A stretch of DNA of 64,000 nucleotides from Legionella gresilensis (lineage in GTDB: Bacteria > Pseudomonadota > Gammaproteobacteria > Legionellales > Legionellaceae), in contig NZ_CAAAHX010000013.1 of assembly GCF_900639865.1 (NCBI RefSeq), positions 34,818 through 98,817 on the forward strand, in the 5' to 3' direction. A program made the translations under genes and the position numbers. The notes under the pieces are model-generated. The model had not been told where the DNA came from. It ran no database searches and was given only the letters and a program-made list of their open reading frames with translations. Of this stretch, positions 7,899-17,211 are shown piece after piece (the stretch's first letter is position 1; the number at the start of each line of letters is the position of its first letter).

Positions 7899-9118
7899 GT
7901 TGGATTAAATTGTTGATTTGTTAACAAACAATGGCCAAGCTGGCGATAAATACTTGATAAAATATTCTTATCAACATTTGGACCGCTAGCCTTTAATAAA
8001 CGCTCACTTAAATTCCCTTGACTTAAAATATACTCTAAGACACGTTGACTTGTATCATCTAAATGATGGCTAACTTGTTCAATAAGTTGAGACCATGCTT
8101 CATTGCAATTTTTAACAGGACGTTTTAACTGCCATTGTTTTACTAGTTCTTGATCATTGATCGGTACTGCCAAACCATTCACTTTGGTTTGGTCAAAAAG
8201 GGCTCTTAATTGTTGTGTAGGGTAAGGATTTTCTAAAAAATAATTTGAGTTTTCAATCCAGTTTTTAACTATATAAAAAATTGCCTTGGCAATAGCAATA
8301 TCAGCTTTAACACATTCCTGAGTATCTAAGATACGAATTTCAATCGCTTTATAATTAAATTTGGGAATTGCCGCCCGGGAGTTTAGCCACTCATATTGGA
8401 GAATCCCTTCAGGATCAAAAGGGCTAATAGCTTTATACATTGGCTGTAACACTTTTCGCTGGTAATCTGCTTCCGAACTTATAAACTCTGGAATAATACT
8501 GCCACTTATCGCAGGAATTTTAAGTTGATTTTTACCGTAAAAATCCAGTCTTGTATCTAAAATATTAGTTATGCCACCTTCAAGGAAAGGCGAGCTTGCT
8601 GCTAAGGCAGGTAATAAGGGTAATAGTATACGAATTGCATTATGTAGCTGATTAAATTCGGCATCATTAGCAAAAGGTAAGTTAAGATGCATACTTTGTA
8701 AATTTGACCAGCCATGGCCTTCGCAATTAAAGATATTATCGAATTGTTGATAAAGTTCTTTTTTATCATGTGGCCAGCGTTTAGTTTCTTTAAAAGGATT
8801 CATCCATGGATGGGCACCTGTAGGCAGCAACTGAAGATTGTATTTGTCTAATAGTTTGCTTAGCTTTTCAACTGTCTTTTGAAAATAAGTCTCTAGCGGT
8901 TCAGATATAGGGCGAGGGCCATTATTTTTTAATTCAAGAACATGTAAAACCAATTCATTACTAACCGCAATTTCGCCTAAGCCTACTTCATTGACTATTT
9001 CACCAGCAAGTTCTTGCAAAATAAGATCACTTTTTGGCTGAATATTTAGCGAGGTTTTGTCAACTAACATATATTCAATTTCAATACCAATGACAGAAAA
9101 AATAGAATAATTAGACAT
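7895..9118 (-). CDS. Glutamate-cysteine ligase family 2 (GCS2-like) carboxylate-amine ligase
   Basis: A 407-residue member of the glutamine-synthetase-fold GCS2 family (YbdK-like). GIEIEYMLVD near the N terminus is the ATP/metal-binding strand. PTGAHPWMNP, GHGWSNLQSMHLNLPF and FYGKNQLKIP follow the family order. AIEIRILDTQEC corresponds to the conserved late Glu/Arg motif. An upstream in-frame start at 9154 exists, but the ATG at 9118 overlaps the stop of the upstream RimK-like gene by eight bases and gives the usual N terminus. These enzymes join a gamma- or alpha-carboxylate to an amine with ATP; the true substrate is unknown. It lies between an ATP-grasp ligase and an amidohydrolase. Confidence 0.82.
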   Translation of the reverse strand: MSNYSIFSVIGIEIEYMLVDKTSLNIQPKSDLILQELAGEIVNEVGLGEIAVSNELVLHVLELKNNGPRPISEPLETYFQKTVEKLSKLLDKYNLQLLPTGAHPWMNPFKETKRWPHDKKELYQQFDNIFNCEGHGWSNLQSMHLNLPFANDAEFNQLHNAIRILLPLLPALAASSPFLEGGITNILDTRLDFYGKNQLKIPAISGSIIPEFISSEADYQRKVLQPMYKAISPFDPEGILQYEWLNSRAAIPKFNYKAIEIRILDTQECVKADIAIAKAIFYIVKNWIENSNYFLENPYPTQQLRALFDQTKVNGLAVPINDQELVKQWQLKRPVKNCNEAWSQLIEQVSHHLDDTSQRVLEYILSQGNLSERLLKASGPNVDKNILSSIYRQLGHCLLTNQQFNPT

Positions 9119-10568
9119 AACCATGCTTCCTGCGAATTCGTTGAAGAAAAACATTCATAATTTGCTGATAAAGGGCTTCGCCCAGTATTTTATCTTCCCA
9201 TCCATAGTCAATATTGGGATTATCATTCACTTCAATGACATAATGTTTGCCATTATAACTTTTCATATCGACGCCATATAAACCATCACCAATTAAGCGC
9301 GTTACTTTTAAAGCGGTCTTAATAATAGCTTCGGGTACTTCGTGGATAGGAAAGGATTCAATTTTACCTTCCCGTGTTTCCTGCGTAGCTTCTTCCCAAT
9401 TATAAATTTGCCAATGGTTCTTAGCCATATAGTAGCGACAAGCAAATATAGGTCGGTTATCTAATATGCCAATACGCCAATCAAATTCGGTAGGAATAAA
9501 GGGCTGAATTAAGACGAGATCAGAGGTTTTAAAAAATTGGGATAGAGATTTTTGCAGTGATTTACTATCTTCAATTTTAATTACCCCATGTGAAAAAGCC
9601 CCATCTGGTTTTTTTAATACACAAGGAAAATTAATTTCAGGAACATCTTTATCATATTTACTTAAAAAAAGTGTTTCTGGCGTTAAAATTTGATGGCTAC
9701 GCATTAATTCCGCTAAATACACCTTATTACTGCATTTAACAATAGATTGCGGGTCATCAATAACCACCATATTTTGTTGATGAGCATAACGCGCCATACG
9801 ATAAGTATAATGGTTGACTGCGGTAGTAGCTCGGATAAATAAGGCATCATACTCCGCAATCGACTTACTATCGCTTTTTTCTATAAAGTCGACATTTAAA
9901 CCCATTTCCTCACCCGTATGGGCAAAAAATTCTAATGCTTTTTTATTCGAAGGGGCATTGAGTTCAGTAGGATCAATTAAAATAGCTAAATCATGATAAC
10001 GTTGTTTTTTACGCCATTGGTGAAAACGTTTTTTAGATAAATAACTATCTGCTGCTTCCTTTAAAAAAGACATATGATGAGGAGGTATATCTGCAATTGA
10101 TAAGGCTTGTAAATTCTTAATTCGCCATTGTTTCTTTCGTTCAAGGGTAAAACGAAGTAAAGGAAGAGGGAAAAGACCATGTAGTTTTTTGGCCAGTAAA
10201 GCATGGCGTTTAGCCATATTTTGCCCAAAATAAAGGCTAAATACGAACTCATCCGTTTTAATATCATGTAAGCTATGTTCTATTTCATCGTCAATTTCTT
10301 GGGAAATTAACTTAGATAAACTAGTACTTAGTACATCCTGAATACTATCTACCGATGGAATTGCTTTATGGTCGCGTGCATGTGCTAAAAGCGAAACATA
10401 GTAGCCAATGCTTTGATGGTGATAAGATTGGCAAAGATTAATTACACGTATAGCTTTAGTTTGGGTATATTCTTCTTTAGACAGGTAATCTCTGGCGTGA
10501 ACAATTGGCGCCAAGTGGCTTAAAAATTCCCAACTGGGAGGTTCATCAGTTACGACTATAGTTTGCAT
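9111..10568 (-). CDS. RimK-like ATP-grasp ligase with N-terminal extension
   Basis: A 485-residue protein. The first 180 residues form a RimK-associated N-terminal domain (VVTDEPPSWEFL, INLCQSYHHQSIGYYVSLLA). A pre-ATP-grasp region with DALFIRATTAVNHYTYRMA follows. The ATP-grasp core begins near residue 290 (CVLKKPDGAFSHG) and ends with the Mg-binding VIEVNDNPNID. RimK-type enzymes add glutamate or other amino acids to a carboxylate. The start has AAGGAGG seven bases upstream, so the 23-base overlap with the C39-like gene looks real and indicates coupling. The cluster partners suggest a small-molecule or peptide pathway, not ribosomal S6 modification. Confidence 0.85.
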   Translation of the reverse strand: MQTIVVTDEPPSWEFLSHLAPIVHARDYLSKEEYTQTKAIRVINLCQSYHHQSIGYYVSLLAHARDHKAIPSVDSIQDVLSTSLSKLISQEIDDEIEHSLHDIKTDEFVFSLYFGQNMAKRHALLAKKLHGLFPLPLLRFTLERKKQWRIKNLQALSIADIPPHHMSFLKEAADSYLSKKRFHQWRKKQRYHDLAILIDPTELNAPSNKKALEFFAHTGEEMGLNVDFIEKSDSKSIAEYDALFIRATTAVNHYTYRMARYAHQQNMVVIDDPQSIVKCSNKVYLAELMRSHQILTPETLFLSKYDKDVPEINFPCVLKKPDGAFSHGVIKIEDSKSLQKSLSQFFKTSDLVLIQPFIPTEFDWRIGILDNRPIFACRYYMAKNHWQIYNWEEATQETREGKIESFPIHEVPEAIIKTALKVTRLIGDGLYGVDMKSYNGKHYVIEVNDNPNIDYGWEDKILGEALYQQIMNVFLQRIRRKHGYV

Positions 10569-11289
10569 CCAGCGCCTCCTTAGGTTGTATGATTAGTAAG
10601 TTAGCATCATAAGTTAAAACACCTAACATGATGGCATTAATTAATCGATTACTATTTACTTTATAATAATTATCTTGTGACAGGGGATTTTCTCGATGGG
10701 GATCGGCAACAATAATTAATTTTTGTGATTCATCATAGCCGCATAGAACAACAAAGTGCCCAGAAGGTTTTCCGCGAATATCATCATATAGTCCCTGGCC
10801 TGCTTTGTTATAAATTTCTCGTGCACTTCGATATAAATAGGTTGCACTTAAGCCTGTTAAGATGGGAATTTGTTGGTTAAAGTATTCTTTTAGTAGTTGA
10901 ATATTTAAGGTTTTAAAGCGTATTTCGCCTCCTAAAGCCATATAATCTAAATAGGAATGACTAGCTTGCAGAAAGCGTTTTGTTCTTTTATATTTCATCT
11001 GAGTTTTAATTTTCCGTGCCAATAGCTCAGGACAGCTCATCCCATTGTTTTCAAACCATGTTGGATCAAAAACATTAAGGTTATTAACGTATAAAATCGC
11101 ACTAAATCCTTGTAGCAAAGCATGCTTTCCTAGCATGGATGCTAAAGTGCCTCCTGAAATGGCGCGTTCAACGGTACTAATTATCTGATCTAAGGAGAGA
11201 TCTAAATTATAATAACTATAAATTGCATGTAAGCTTGTAGGACCGCATGTTTCGTCATCAGGTTGGGTATAAATTGTTAAATCAATCAT
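10546..11289 (-). CDS. C39-like papain-fold peptidase
   Basis: A 247-residue protein with papain-fold C39-like features. QPDDETCGPTSLHAIYSYY near residue 10-28 carries the catalytic Cys. GHFVVLCGYDES supplies the His, and IIVADPHRENP supplies the Asp near the end. There is no signal peptide or ABC domain, so it is a stand-alone cytoplasmic enzyme, not a bacteriocin exporter. I start it at the ATG at 11289; a TTG five codons upstream is also possible. It is the first gene of the amidoligase operon and overlaps the next gene by 23 bases. It may process, or act as a transpeptidase on, the product of the two ligases. Confidence 0.8.
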   Translation of the reverse strand: MIDLTIYTQPDDETCGPTSLHAIYSYYNLDLSLDQIISTVERAISGGTLASMLGKHALLQGFSAILYVNNLNVFDPTWFENNGMSCPELLARKIKTQMKYKRTKRFLQASHSYLDYMALGGEIRFKTLNIQLLKEYFNQQIPILTGLSATYLYRSAREIYNKAGQGLYDDIRGKPSGHFVVLCGYDESQKLIIVADPHRENPLSQDNYYKVNSNRLINAIMLGVLTYDANLLIIQPKEALDANYSRN

Positions 11290-11412
11290 AGCTGCTTTAA
11301 ACAATTCCCTTACTCATTTTATTAACGTTAATCTTAAGATTTATTCTTGTCAAATTATGGCTTTTTAAAAGCTCATTATTTTTATCGCAGAAATTTATCT
11401 TAAGAAGCATAT

Positions 11413-12720
11413 TTAAGGTAAATGTGTAACAAAAACTAGTAATGGAATAAATAATCCAAAAGATAAGATAAGCATAGCAGGAAATAGTAAATAATTCTTT
11501 CCCATAATATTGGACTCTAAATTAGACGCTACATGCCTAACTTTGGGCTTGCTCAAAAGATAGGCCATTATCAATAAGCCATAAAAATAAACAGAAAAGC
11601 AGGTTAACTTATAGAAGATATCAGGGGGCATTTGATGAGCAGCAAGATAACCTATAGGAAAATTAACAAAAAGAAAACTAATTATCCATAGACTCATATC
11701 AAGCGTAATAGGAGGTCCTTGCTCGCTAGATTCATATAAATCAACAAGCGGCATTATCAAAAGAGGAAAATAATAAAGCCAACCTAGAGGGCTTAAAACT
11801 AGCATGACAACTAAAGTTAAGCAAAATGAGCGGTGATTATTTCTATCTAAATCTAGATAATTAAGCCTTTTAATATACCAAATTAAGCCGCTAATAAAAG
11901 TAATATAATAAATTAACTGAACTAGCCACAAATCCGGATTTCTACTATAGGGGTCTACTAGAAAGCGAAATAAAAAACCATAGATAGAGGCATTCCAAGA
12001 ATCACTATACCAAAGTACTCGTCGTAATAAAGAAAAATAAAGAGAATATATATTGATTCCATAGGTAAAAATAGGAATTAAATGGGCAATAAGACAGGTT
12101 ATAATCATGATAACTACAACTTGATAGCGCTTCTCTTTCCAGGCAAAAATAAATAATAAAGCAGGAAATAGTTTAAGTGAGATAATAATCCCCCATAAAA
12201 TACCGGCATAAAAATTATTGTTTTTGCGGTAAAAAAAATATCCAATAATTATAAAAAATAATAGGAGACCACCTATTTGTGCGAGATTAATAGACATTAT
12301 TGTTGGATAAAATGCGAGGTACATCATTAAACAATAAAACCAATGTTTTCGAAAAAAAACAGGCTTAAGCGTTAGCTTAAAGGAAAAGTAGGCACCTATT
12401 AATCCTAATATGAATATGCTTACTGACCAAAGTATAACTGCGTCTTTATAATTAAGAAGTGCCAATGGCCTAATAAATTCCATGAAAAAGGGAGGGTTTA
12501 AATTAATAGGTAGTTTTTCATTAGTGGATAAAAAAGTGGCACTTAAAGCAGTATAAGGATTAGAGTGATTATTATAAGCGAGCGCTGAAGCATAGAAAGA
12601 GACAAAATCTAACCTTAAATCTAGCTTAGATAGGAAATAAAAAAGCAAGATATAAGTGATTATAACTAAGAAAATAAAAGCAAACATAGGTAAGTTATAG
12701 AATGTTTTTAACTTTGTCAT
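11413..12720 (-). CDS. GT87-family (DUF2029) polytopic membrane glycosyltransferase
   Basis: A 435-residue protein with about ten membrane helices. After the first helix it has LRLDFVSFYASALA. The conserved Asp before a short amphipathic stretch is the putative catalytic residue of GT87/DUF2029 enzymes, which use polyprenyl-phosphate mannose. NLNPPFFMEFIRPLALL and the GIIISLKLFPALLFIFAWKE motif also match the family. In actinobacteria such enzymes build lipomannan; in gammaproteobacteria the acceptor is generally unknown. It probably glycosylates an envelope glycan or lipid. It stands alone between the amidoligase operon and a thioesterase-fold gene on the same strand. Confidence 0.72.
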   Translation of the reverse strand: MTKLKTFYNLPMFAFIFLVIITYILLFYFLSKLDLRLDFVSFYASALAYNNHSNPYTALSATFLSTNEKLPINLNPPFFMEFIRPLALLNYKDAVILWSVSIFILGLIGAYFSFKLTLKPVFFRKHWFYCLMMYLAFYPTIMSINLAQIGGLLLFFIIIGYFFYRKNNNFYAGILWGIIISLKLFPALLFIFAWKEKRYQVVVIMIITCLIAHLIPIFTYGINIYSLYFSLLRRVLWYSDSWNASIYGFLFRFLVDPYSRNPDLWLVQLIYYITFISGLIWYIKRLNYLDLDRNNHRSFCLTLVVMLVLSPLGWLYYFPLLIMPLVDLYESSEQGPPITLDMSLWIISFLFVNFPIGYLAAHQMPPDIFYKLTCFSVYFYGLLIMAYLLSKPKVRHVASNLESNIMGKNYLLFPAMLILSFGLFIPLLVFVTHLP

Positions 12721-12745
12721 ATGGCTAGATTGTCAAGAGATAATT

Positions 12746-13222
12746 TTACACTTTAAGTACTTTTATTGATAATTCAAGCTTAAAAGTTGCTACTAGTTCA
12801 GCGGCATTAAGATAATGTGTATAAGCTTGGACTTCAATAATTTTATTAATTCGCTCTTTAGTTTGTTCTGATTCTATAAGCATTTCTCTAACACTATTAC
12901 CCATCTGACAAACAAAATAAACAGCTGATTCTGGCCGCTTGATAAATTGAGCTTGAAATGACTTAAATACAAGGGATATTTTTTTCTTCATTTGGTTAGC
13001 ATAGTAAAAGCCATATAATCCACCTGCTAAATCAGCACCAACAGCAAGAGCACCAAAATACATGGAATTTAAATGATTTTTACTACGTCGCCTTAAAGGT
13101 AATTGAATAATTAGATTTCTATCATTAATTTCAATAATCTTAGGTTTTAAATAACCAATTAAGGGCACTTGAAAGCGCCCGAAATACCAAAGAAAAAACT
13201 TAAAGCGAGTTAAGGTAGTCAT
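12746..13222 (-). CDS. DUF4442/PaaI-like hotdog-fold thioesterase
   Basis: A 158-residue hotdog-fold protein. NHLNSMYFGALAVGADLAGG is the central helix region of DUF4442 and YiiD-C-like thioesterases, preceded by the IEINDRNLIIQLPLRRRSKN strand. The length fits a single hotdog domain. Such proteins usually hydrolyse acyl-CoA or bind acyl groups; the substrate is unknown. It follows the BON-domain gene on the same strand after 38 bases. Those bases contain a GAAGAAGACTAATAATTA tail resembling the end of the 55.5-kb repeat element. Confidence 0.75.
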   Translation of the reverse strand: MTTLTRFKFFLWYFGRFQVPLIGYLKPKIIEINDRNLIIQLPLRRRSKNHLNSMYFGALAVGADLAGGLYGFYYANQMKKKISLVFKSFQAQFIKRPESAVYFVCQMGNSVREMLIESEQTKERINKIIEVQAYTHYLNAAELVATFKLELSIKVLKV

Positions 13223-13260
13223 GAAACAATATCCTTTTGAAGAAGACTAATAATTAAATG

Positions 13261-13821
13261 TTATGATGATTCTTTACCGACTTCTAAATGCGAAATAACT
13301 TTTTTAACACCGCGAACCGCAGTGGCACGTTTAATGATCGCTACAATCGATTTCCTATCCTTCACTTGTCCGCTTAAGGTAACCACGCCATTTATAGTCC
13401 TAGCGTTAATACCTACCAAAGGAATAGAATCATCATCTAATACTTTTGCTTTAAGAACGGCTGCTTCAACTTTAGCTGTAATATAAGTGTCGGTTAAGGC
13501 CGTATTAACTTGCTTAATGACTAAATCTTCTACGTCAATGGATTTGACCCCCTTGGTTGTATTGACTAATCGTAATGCTTTGATAAACGCTTCATTGTTT
13601 TTAACATACCCTTTTAAAGTAACCACGCCATCTTCTGTTGATACAGAAATTTTAAGCGGATTTAAATCTTTATCTTTAGTGAATTTTGCAGTGATTTTCG
13701 TGGTTATCACTGAGTCGCTAATAGTTTGTTCGATTTCTTGTAGTTTATTTTCGGCATAACTTACATTAAACGTAGCTATTAAGAGAAATAGAGTAAGAAT
13801 TATATTAGTGAAGATGCGCAT
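13261..13821 (-). CDS. Periplasmic protein with two BON domains (OsmY-like)
   Basis: A 186-residue secreted protein. It has a signal peptide (residues 1-23, ending SYAE) and two BON domains. The first begins near DSVITTKITAKF and contains VSTEDGVVTLKGYV. The second begins near DTYITAKVEAAVL and contains ARTINGVVTLSGQV. BON domains bind phospholipid surfaces; the best-known relatives, OsmY and DolP, protect the envelope during stress. The architecture (signal plus two BON domains, 180-200 residues) is that of OsmY. It is preceded by its own AT-rich upstream region, so it is probably transcribed separately from the repeat-rich surface protein upstream. Confidence 0.88.
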   Translation of the reverse strand: MRIFTNIILTLFLLIATFNVSYAENKLQEIEQTISDSVITTKITAKFTKDKDLNPLKISVSTEDGVVTLKGYVKNNEAFIKALRLVNTTKGVKSIDVEDLVIKQVNTALTDTYITAKVEAAVLKAKVLDDDSIPLVGINARTINGVVTLSGQVKDRKSIVAIIKRATAVRGVKKVISHLEVGKESS

Positions 13822-13920
13822 AGTGATAACTCAAAGCAAATAGGTTGAGATTGTATCATTTTTATAATAGTTTTTCTAAAACTAATAATCTTAGTGCCCT
13901 TTTCTTAGGTGTTTAAACTA

Positions 13921-13941
13921 AGGCCACTTAAAGTGGCCTTG
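13921..13941 (-). terminator. Hairpin downstream of the repeat-rich surface protein gene
   Basis: AAGGCCACTT and AAGTGGCCTT form a perfect 10-base stem with one unpaired base, 22 bases beyond the stop of the gene at 13963. A T-rich but not uniform stretch follows on the minus strand (TTAGTTTAAA). It probably ends transcription of that gene before the BON gene. The lack of a clean U-tract keeps this tentative. Confidence 0.5.
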
Positions 13942-13962
13942 CAAGAGAAAAAAGCTAAGTGC

Positions 13963-16137
13963 CTAAAAAATTCGAGTACAAAGCACTCCTGTGAGCTGTC
14001 CTTTATCGCTTGGGATCTGTCCTGAGTTTAAAGGAGAGAGAACTTGGAGCCAAGCACCGTTCACTGGATCGCTTGCGAGCTCAGTTGAACTCCAATAGGT
14101 ACCTGTGAGCGAAATAAGATTGCCGAAGTCTATAAGACTGGATTGTATATTTTGTAAAGAAGGTTCAGACATTGTACCGCAGTTAATGGCAATACTAGCA
14201 CTGCTAGTACCCTCATAGCCAAGCTCACAAATGGCAGGTAAATACCAATCGTTAAGTCCATTGATATTTTGTTTACAAATTCCAGCGGCGTAAGTAGATA
14301 GATTGATTGGCGCACCGGTGGCGGCAGTTTGATAATAGACATAAATGTTATTCGTATTACAAGCGCCATCAATAGCGCCATCACAGGCTATTTGTCCAGT
14401 TACTTGACCACTACTAGGATTAGGCGAAGCCGTGGTTGAGGTTTCTGAAATACCAAAAATACGATCATAGGCTACGTTAGGCGGACTACTATTATCGGTG
14501 CTCCAGAACACCTGAGGAAGTGGGAATTGATCGCTGAGTGCTGCTAATTTTCCACCTATACTTGTATTGGCTGGCGTAAGATCATTAAGAGCATACACAT
14601 AGCCACCCTGATAAAAACAACCATAGCTTAATACATAGACACTGGCGCCAACCTGATTTGTATTACTACCAAATACTTGAATAAAACTTGGGGAAGCCTG
14701 GGTTCCAGTAGAGCATGGATTAGTACCGTCGGAACTCGCTGTATTGCCTGGGGTAACGGTAATGGTACAACTAGCACCGGCAGCTAATGTGGTCGGACAA
14801 TCTGAGCTACTGGTGGTGCCAGTAGGCAAGTCTGCCGAAGAAACAACTAAATTAAATGCTGGCAAACTGCCTGTGTTAGTAATAGTAATGGTTCGTGCGA
14901 CCCCAGAATTAGGGTTTCCTGGCATACCATATTCAATCAATCCTGTTACACTCAAAACCAAATTACTTGTACTAATAGTTAAATTAGTCGTATTATCAGC
15001 ACAATTTACCGCCACATTAGTGACATTAGCACCACCCATAATACCGCTGCCATTGCTAACGGTACAGTTTTGACTAGCCGGTTGGGTTAAGATTGTGACT
15101 TGATAAGTTGCTCCTTGGGCTACAGGCGTGGGAAAGGTAAACGACCCATCGCTTGTGAGTGTTAGATTATCAGTTCCATTATTTTGTAGAACCACGGTGC
15201 CTGTTAAACCTGAGACGTTTCCACCCACCGTATAAGCATTAGTTGCGCAGGTGACTTGAACATTGTTAATGTTTGTAGCACCTGCTGTACCACTGCCATT
15301 GGTTACCGTACATGTTTGCGTAGTGGGTTGGGTTAAAATAGTGACATTATAAGGTGCGCCTTGTGCCACGGGTGCAGAAAACGTAAAAGTACCATTGCTG
15401 TTAACTGTTAAGTTATTGCCACCATTATTTTGCAGCACTACTGATTCAGAGGGTGCAAGTCCTGTCACAGTACCGCTTATCGTGCGGGCATTCGTTGAAC
15501 AATTGACTCTGATATTGCGTATATTGGCATTGGCTATTGTGCCACTGCCATTACTAACGGTACACGTTTGGGTAGCAGGCTGGTTTTGAACGGTAATCGA
15601 ATAAGTACTGCCAGGTGGCAAGGCAGTTGGAAAGGTAAAGGTTCCATCTGCATTCAACGTTAATGCTTCACTACCATTATTCACTAATACTAATGTGCCT
15701 AAAAGGCCGAAAGTTCGACCACCTACCGTGAAAGACACCGCTCGGCCTTTCGTAATTTTTAAGCTATTAGCCTGACTCGGCCGATAACACTGTAGGGGAT
15801 TGGCCTGATCGCACACCACCGGGCCGCCAATAACATTGCCGCTTAAACTACTGCTTTCGATAAATAGCGTTAAAAGACAGGACTGTTGATAGCCTAACAC
15901 GAAGACAAGAGGACAATGACCCGCTGTAGTGACTTGGGTAATGCCTGGAATAGGCGTCATGACCAGCGTATGAACGCGTTTTGATTGATTAGTCACTTGA
16001 TATTGCACAGTAGCAGTACTCGACACCGGAACTGTGATTTTAGTTGGTGTTAGAGGCGTGAACGTCCATAAAGGCGTTCCTGCCTGAACAAAGGCCATAG
16101 CCAACAACAACCAGCTACTAATAATTAGTCTCTTCAT
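13963..16137 (-). CDS. Repeat-rich surface/secreted protein with Lcl-type (DUF1566) C-terminal domain
   Basis: A 724-residue exported protein; the ATG at 16137 has AAGGA five bases upstream, better than the ATG five codons before it. After a signal peptide comes an immunoglobulin-like segment with a Cys pair (QQSCLLTLFIE). Three tandem repeats of about 83 residues follow (roughly residues 133-382), each with a VVLQNNG strand, a DGSFTFPTPV strand and a CTVSNGSG turn. A domain with PAFNLVVSSAD and a C-terminal region with WYLPAICELGYEG and GTYWSSTE complete it. The last part is typical of DUF1566/Lcl_C domains of Legionella surface proteins. Codons are visibly richer in G+C than neighbouring genes. 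Adhesion is the likely role, by family. Confidence 0.75.
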   Translation of the reverse strand: MKRLIISSWLLLAMAFVQAGTPLWTFTPLTPTKITVPVSSTATVQYQVTNQSKRVHTLVMTPIPGITQVTTAGHCPLVFVLGYQQSCLLTLFIESSSLSGNVIGGPVVCDQANPLQCYRPSQANSLKITKGRAVSFTVGGRTFGLLGTLVLVNNGSEALTLNADGTFTFPTALPPGSTYSITVQNQPATQTCTVSNGSGTIANANIRNIRVNCSTNARTISGTVTGLAPSESVVLQNNGGNNLTVNSNGTFTFSAPVAQGAPYNVTILTQPTTQTCTVTNGSGTAGATNINNVQVTCATNAYTVGGNVSGLTGTVVLQNNGTDNLTLTSDGSFTFPTPVAQGATYQVTILTQPASQNCTVSNGSGIMGGANVTNVAVNCADNTTNLTISTSNLVLSVTGLIEYGMPGNPNSGVARTITITNTGSLPAFNLVVSSADLPTGTTSSSDCPTTLAAGASCTITVTPGNTASSDGTNPCSTGTQASPSFIQVFGSNTNQVGASVYVLSYGCFYQGGYVYALNDLTPANTSIGGKLAALSDQFPLPQVFWSTDNSSPPNVAYDRIFGISETSTTASPNPSSGQVTGQIACDGAIDGACNTNNIYVYYQTAATGAPINLSTYAAGICKQNINGLNDWYLPAICELGYEGTSSASIAINCGTMSEPSLQNIQSSLIDFGNLISLTGTYWSSTELASDPVNGAWLQVLSPLNSGQIPSDKGQLTGVLCTRIF

Positions 16138-16181
16138 TAAATCCTTTTTCATTATAATGCCCTTTTATTAGCGTGTCTTTT

Positions 16182-16931
16182 TTAGGCTAAATAAGTAAGA
16201 TTGAATAAAACACCGTTTGTGTAGAGGTGATTTTGCTCTAAGCCCCAATGGTTAGTTTGTCCGGTAGCGCGTCCTAAATGGCTTTTACCCCAGTCAGCAA
16301 ACTCATAGCCCACGCCGATTTGCCAATTAGGATTTAAGGTCATTTGTACACCAGCGCCTACCGTGTAGGAAAAAGTCGTTTCCGTATGAGAAGTGAAATT
16401 GGAATTAGGCAGTGCTTCAAAAATCAAAGGCGTATTGTTAAAATCGTGTGCGTAGTTAAAACCTGCGCCTAGACTCCCACTGATCCAAGGTATCAACCAA
16501 TAACCCATATCAGCTAAGAACTTGCCTTTAAACCCCACGTAAGTATGTTGAATTTTATAGCGATAGGTGAAATTATTAAATTGCGGGTCGGCATCATCCC
16601 AAATATGACCTGACAATTTTACATTGTTAGTTGCTGCCACAGCTAAGCCCCATTGACTATAGAAGCTTGGCGACCAGGCGTGTTGGATACCAAGAAAAAC
16701 TTCCCCATTAACTAACGTGGAATTGGTTTTATTTGCCGTATAGGTTTTTATAATTTCAGGGGTTAAGTAAAAAGTTTGCGCACTTACATCATCGTTCCAA
16801 ACAGGACCTACACTTAATGTACCTATCCAGCGCCAAGGAGAAGGTTGCAAGACAGGGCCCATGGTTCCTGCAGTGACACTTCCAGTTATTAGGCTAGCTG
16901 ATATAATTAACCAAGGGTAATTTTTTTTCAT
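16182..16931 (-). CDS. Outer-membrane beta-barrel protein, paralogue A
   Basis: A 249-residue protein with a signal peptide (MKKNYPWL to TGSVTAG) and alternating hydrophobic strands ending in LYTNGVLFNLTYLA. A C-terminal aromatic/Ala pattern and many Gly/Trp strands point to an 8-10-stranded barrel. LSVGPVWNDDVSAQTFYL, WQIGVGYEFADWGKSHLG and SGSLGAGFNYAHDF are shared with the barrel at 29339 (LSGGPAWTSPGRSQTYYI, WEVGLGYELADWGRSQLE). The two are therefore paralogues. I start at 16931 because the longer frame adds a hydrophobic stretch not expected before a signal peptide. It lies 280 bases from the IcmL-like gene upstream. Its function is unknown. Confidence 0.8.
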   Translation of the reverse strand: MKKNYPWLIISASLITGSVTAGTMGPVLQPSPWRWIGTLSVGPVWNDDVSAQTFYLTPEIIKTYTANKTNSTLVNGEVFLGIQHAWSPSFYSQWGLAVAATNNVKLSGHIWDDADPQFNNFTYRYKIQHTYVGFKGKFLADMGYWLIPWISGSLGAGFNYAHDFNNTPLIFEALPNSNFTSHTETTFSYTVGAGVQMTLNPNWQIGVGYEFADWGKSHLGRATGQTNHWGLEQNHLYTNGVLFNLTYLA

Positions 16932-17211
16932 AGATATCCCTATACTAAAATGATTCATTAATATTTTAAAATGGCAAACGAGAAAGTTTGAGGTCAAAAT
17001 TAAATAACAGGCTTTCCTATAGAGTACTACTAGGATAAGAAATAAAGAATAAAACAATCCTCATTAAAATTACTTTATCAACGTCTCTCAAAAAGCGTTT
17101 AACAGTACCTAGTGGCTTATTCTTTTGTATTCTCAATACCAAATTTTATATCAGTAAGAATTGTTTAATAAATTTTTAAAATTAGCAATACATGCAGTTT
17201 TTTAAATAAAG

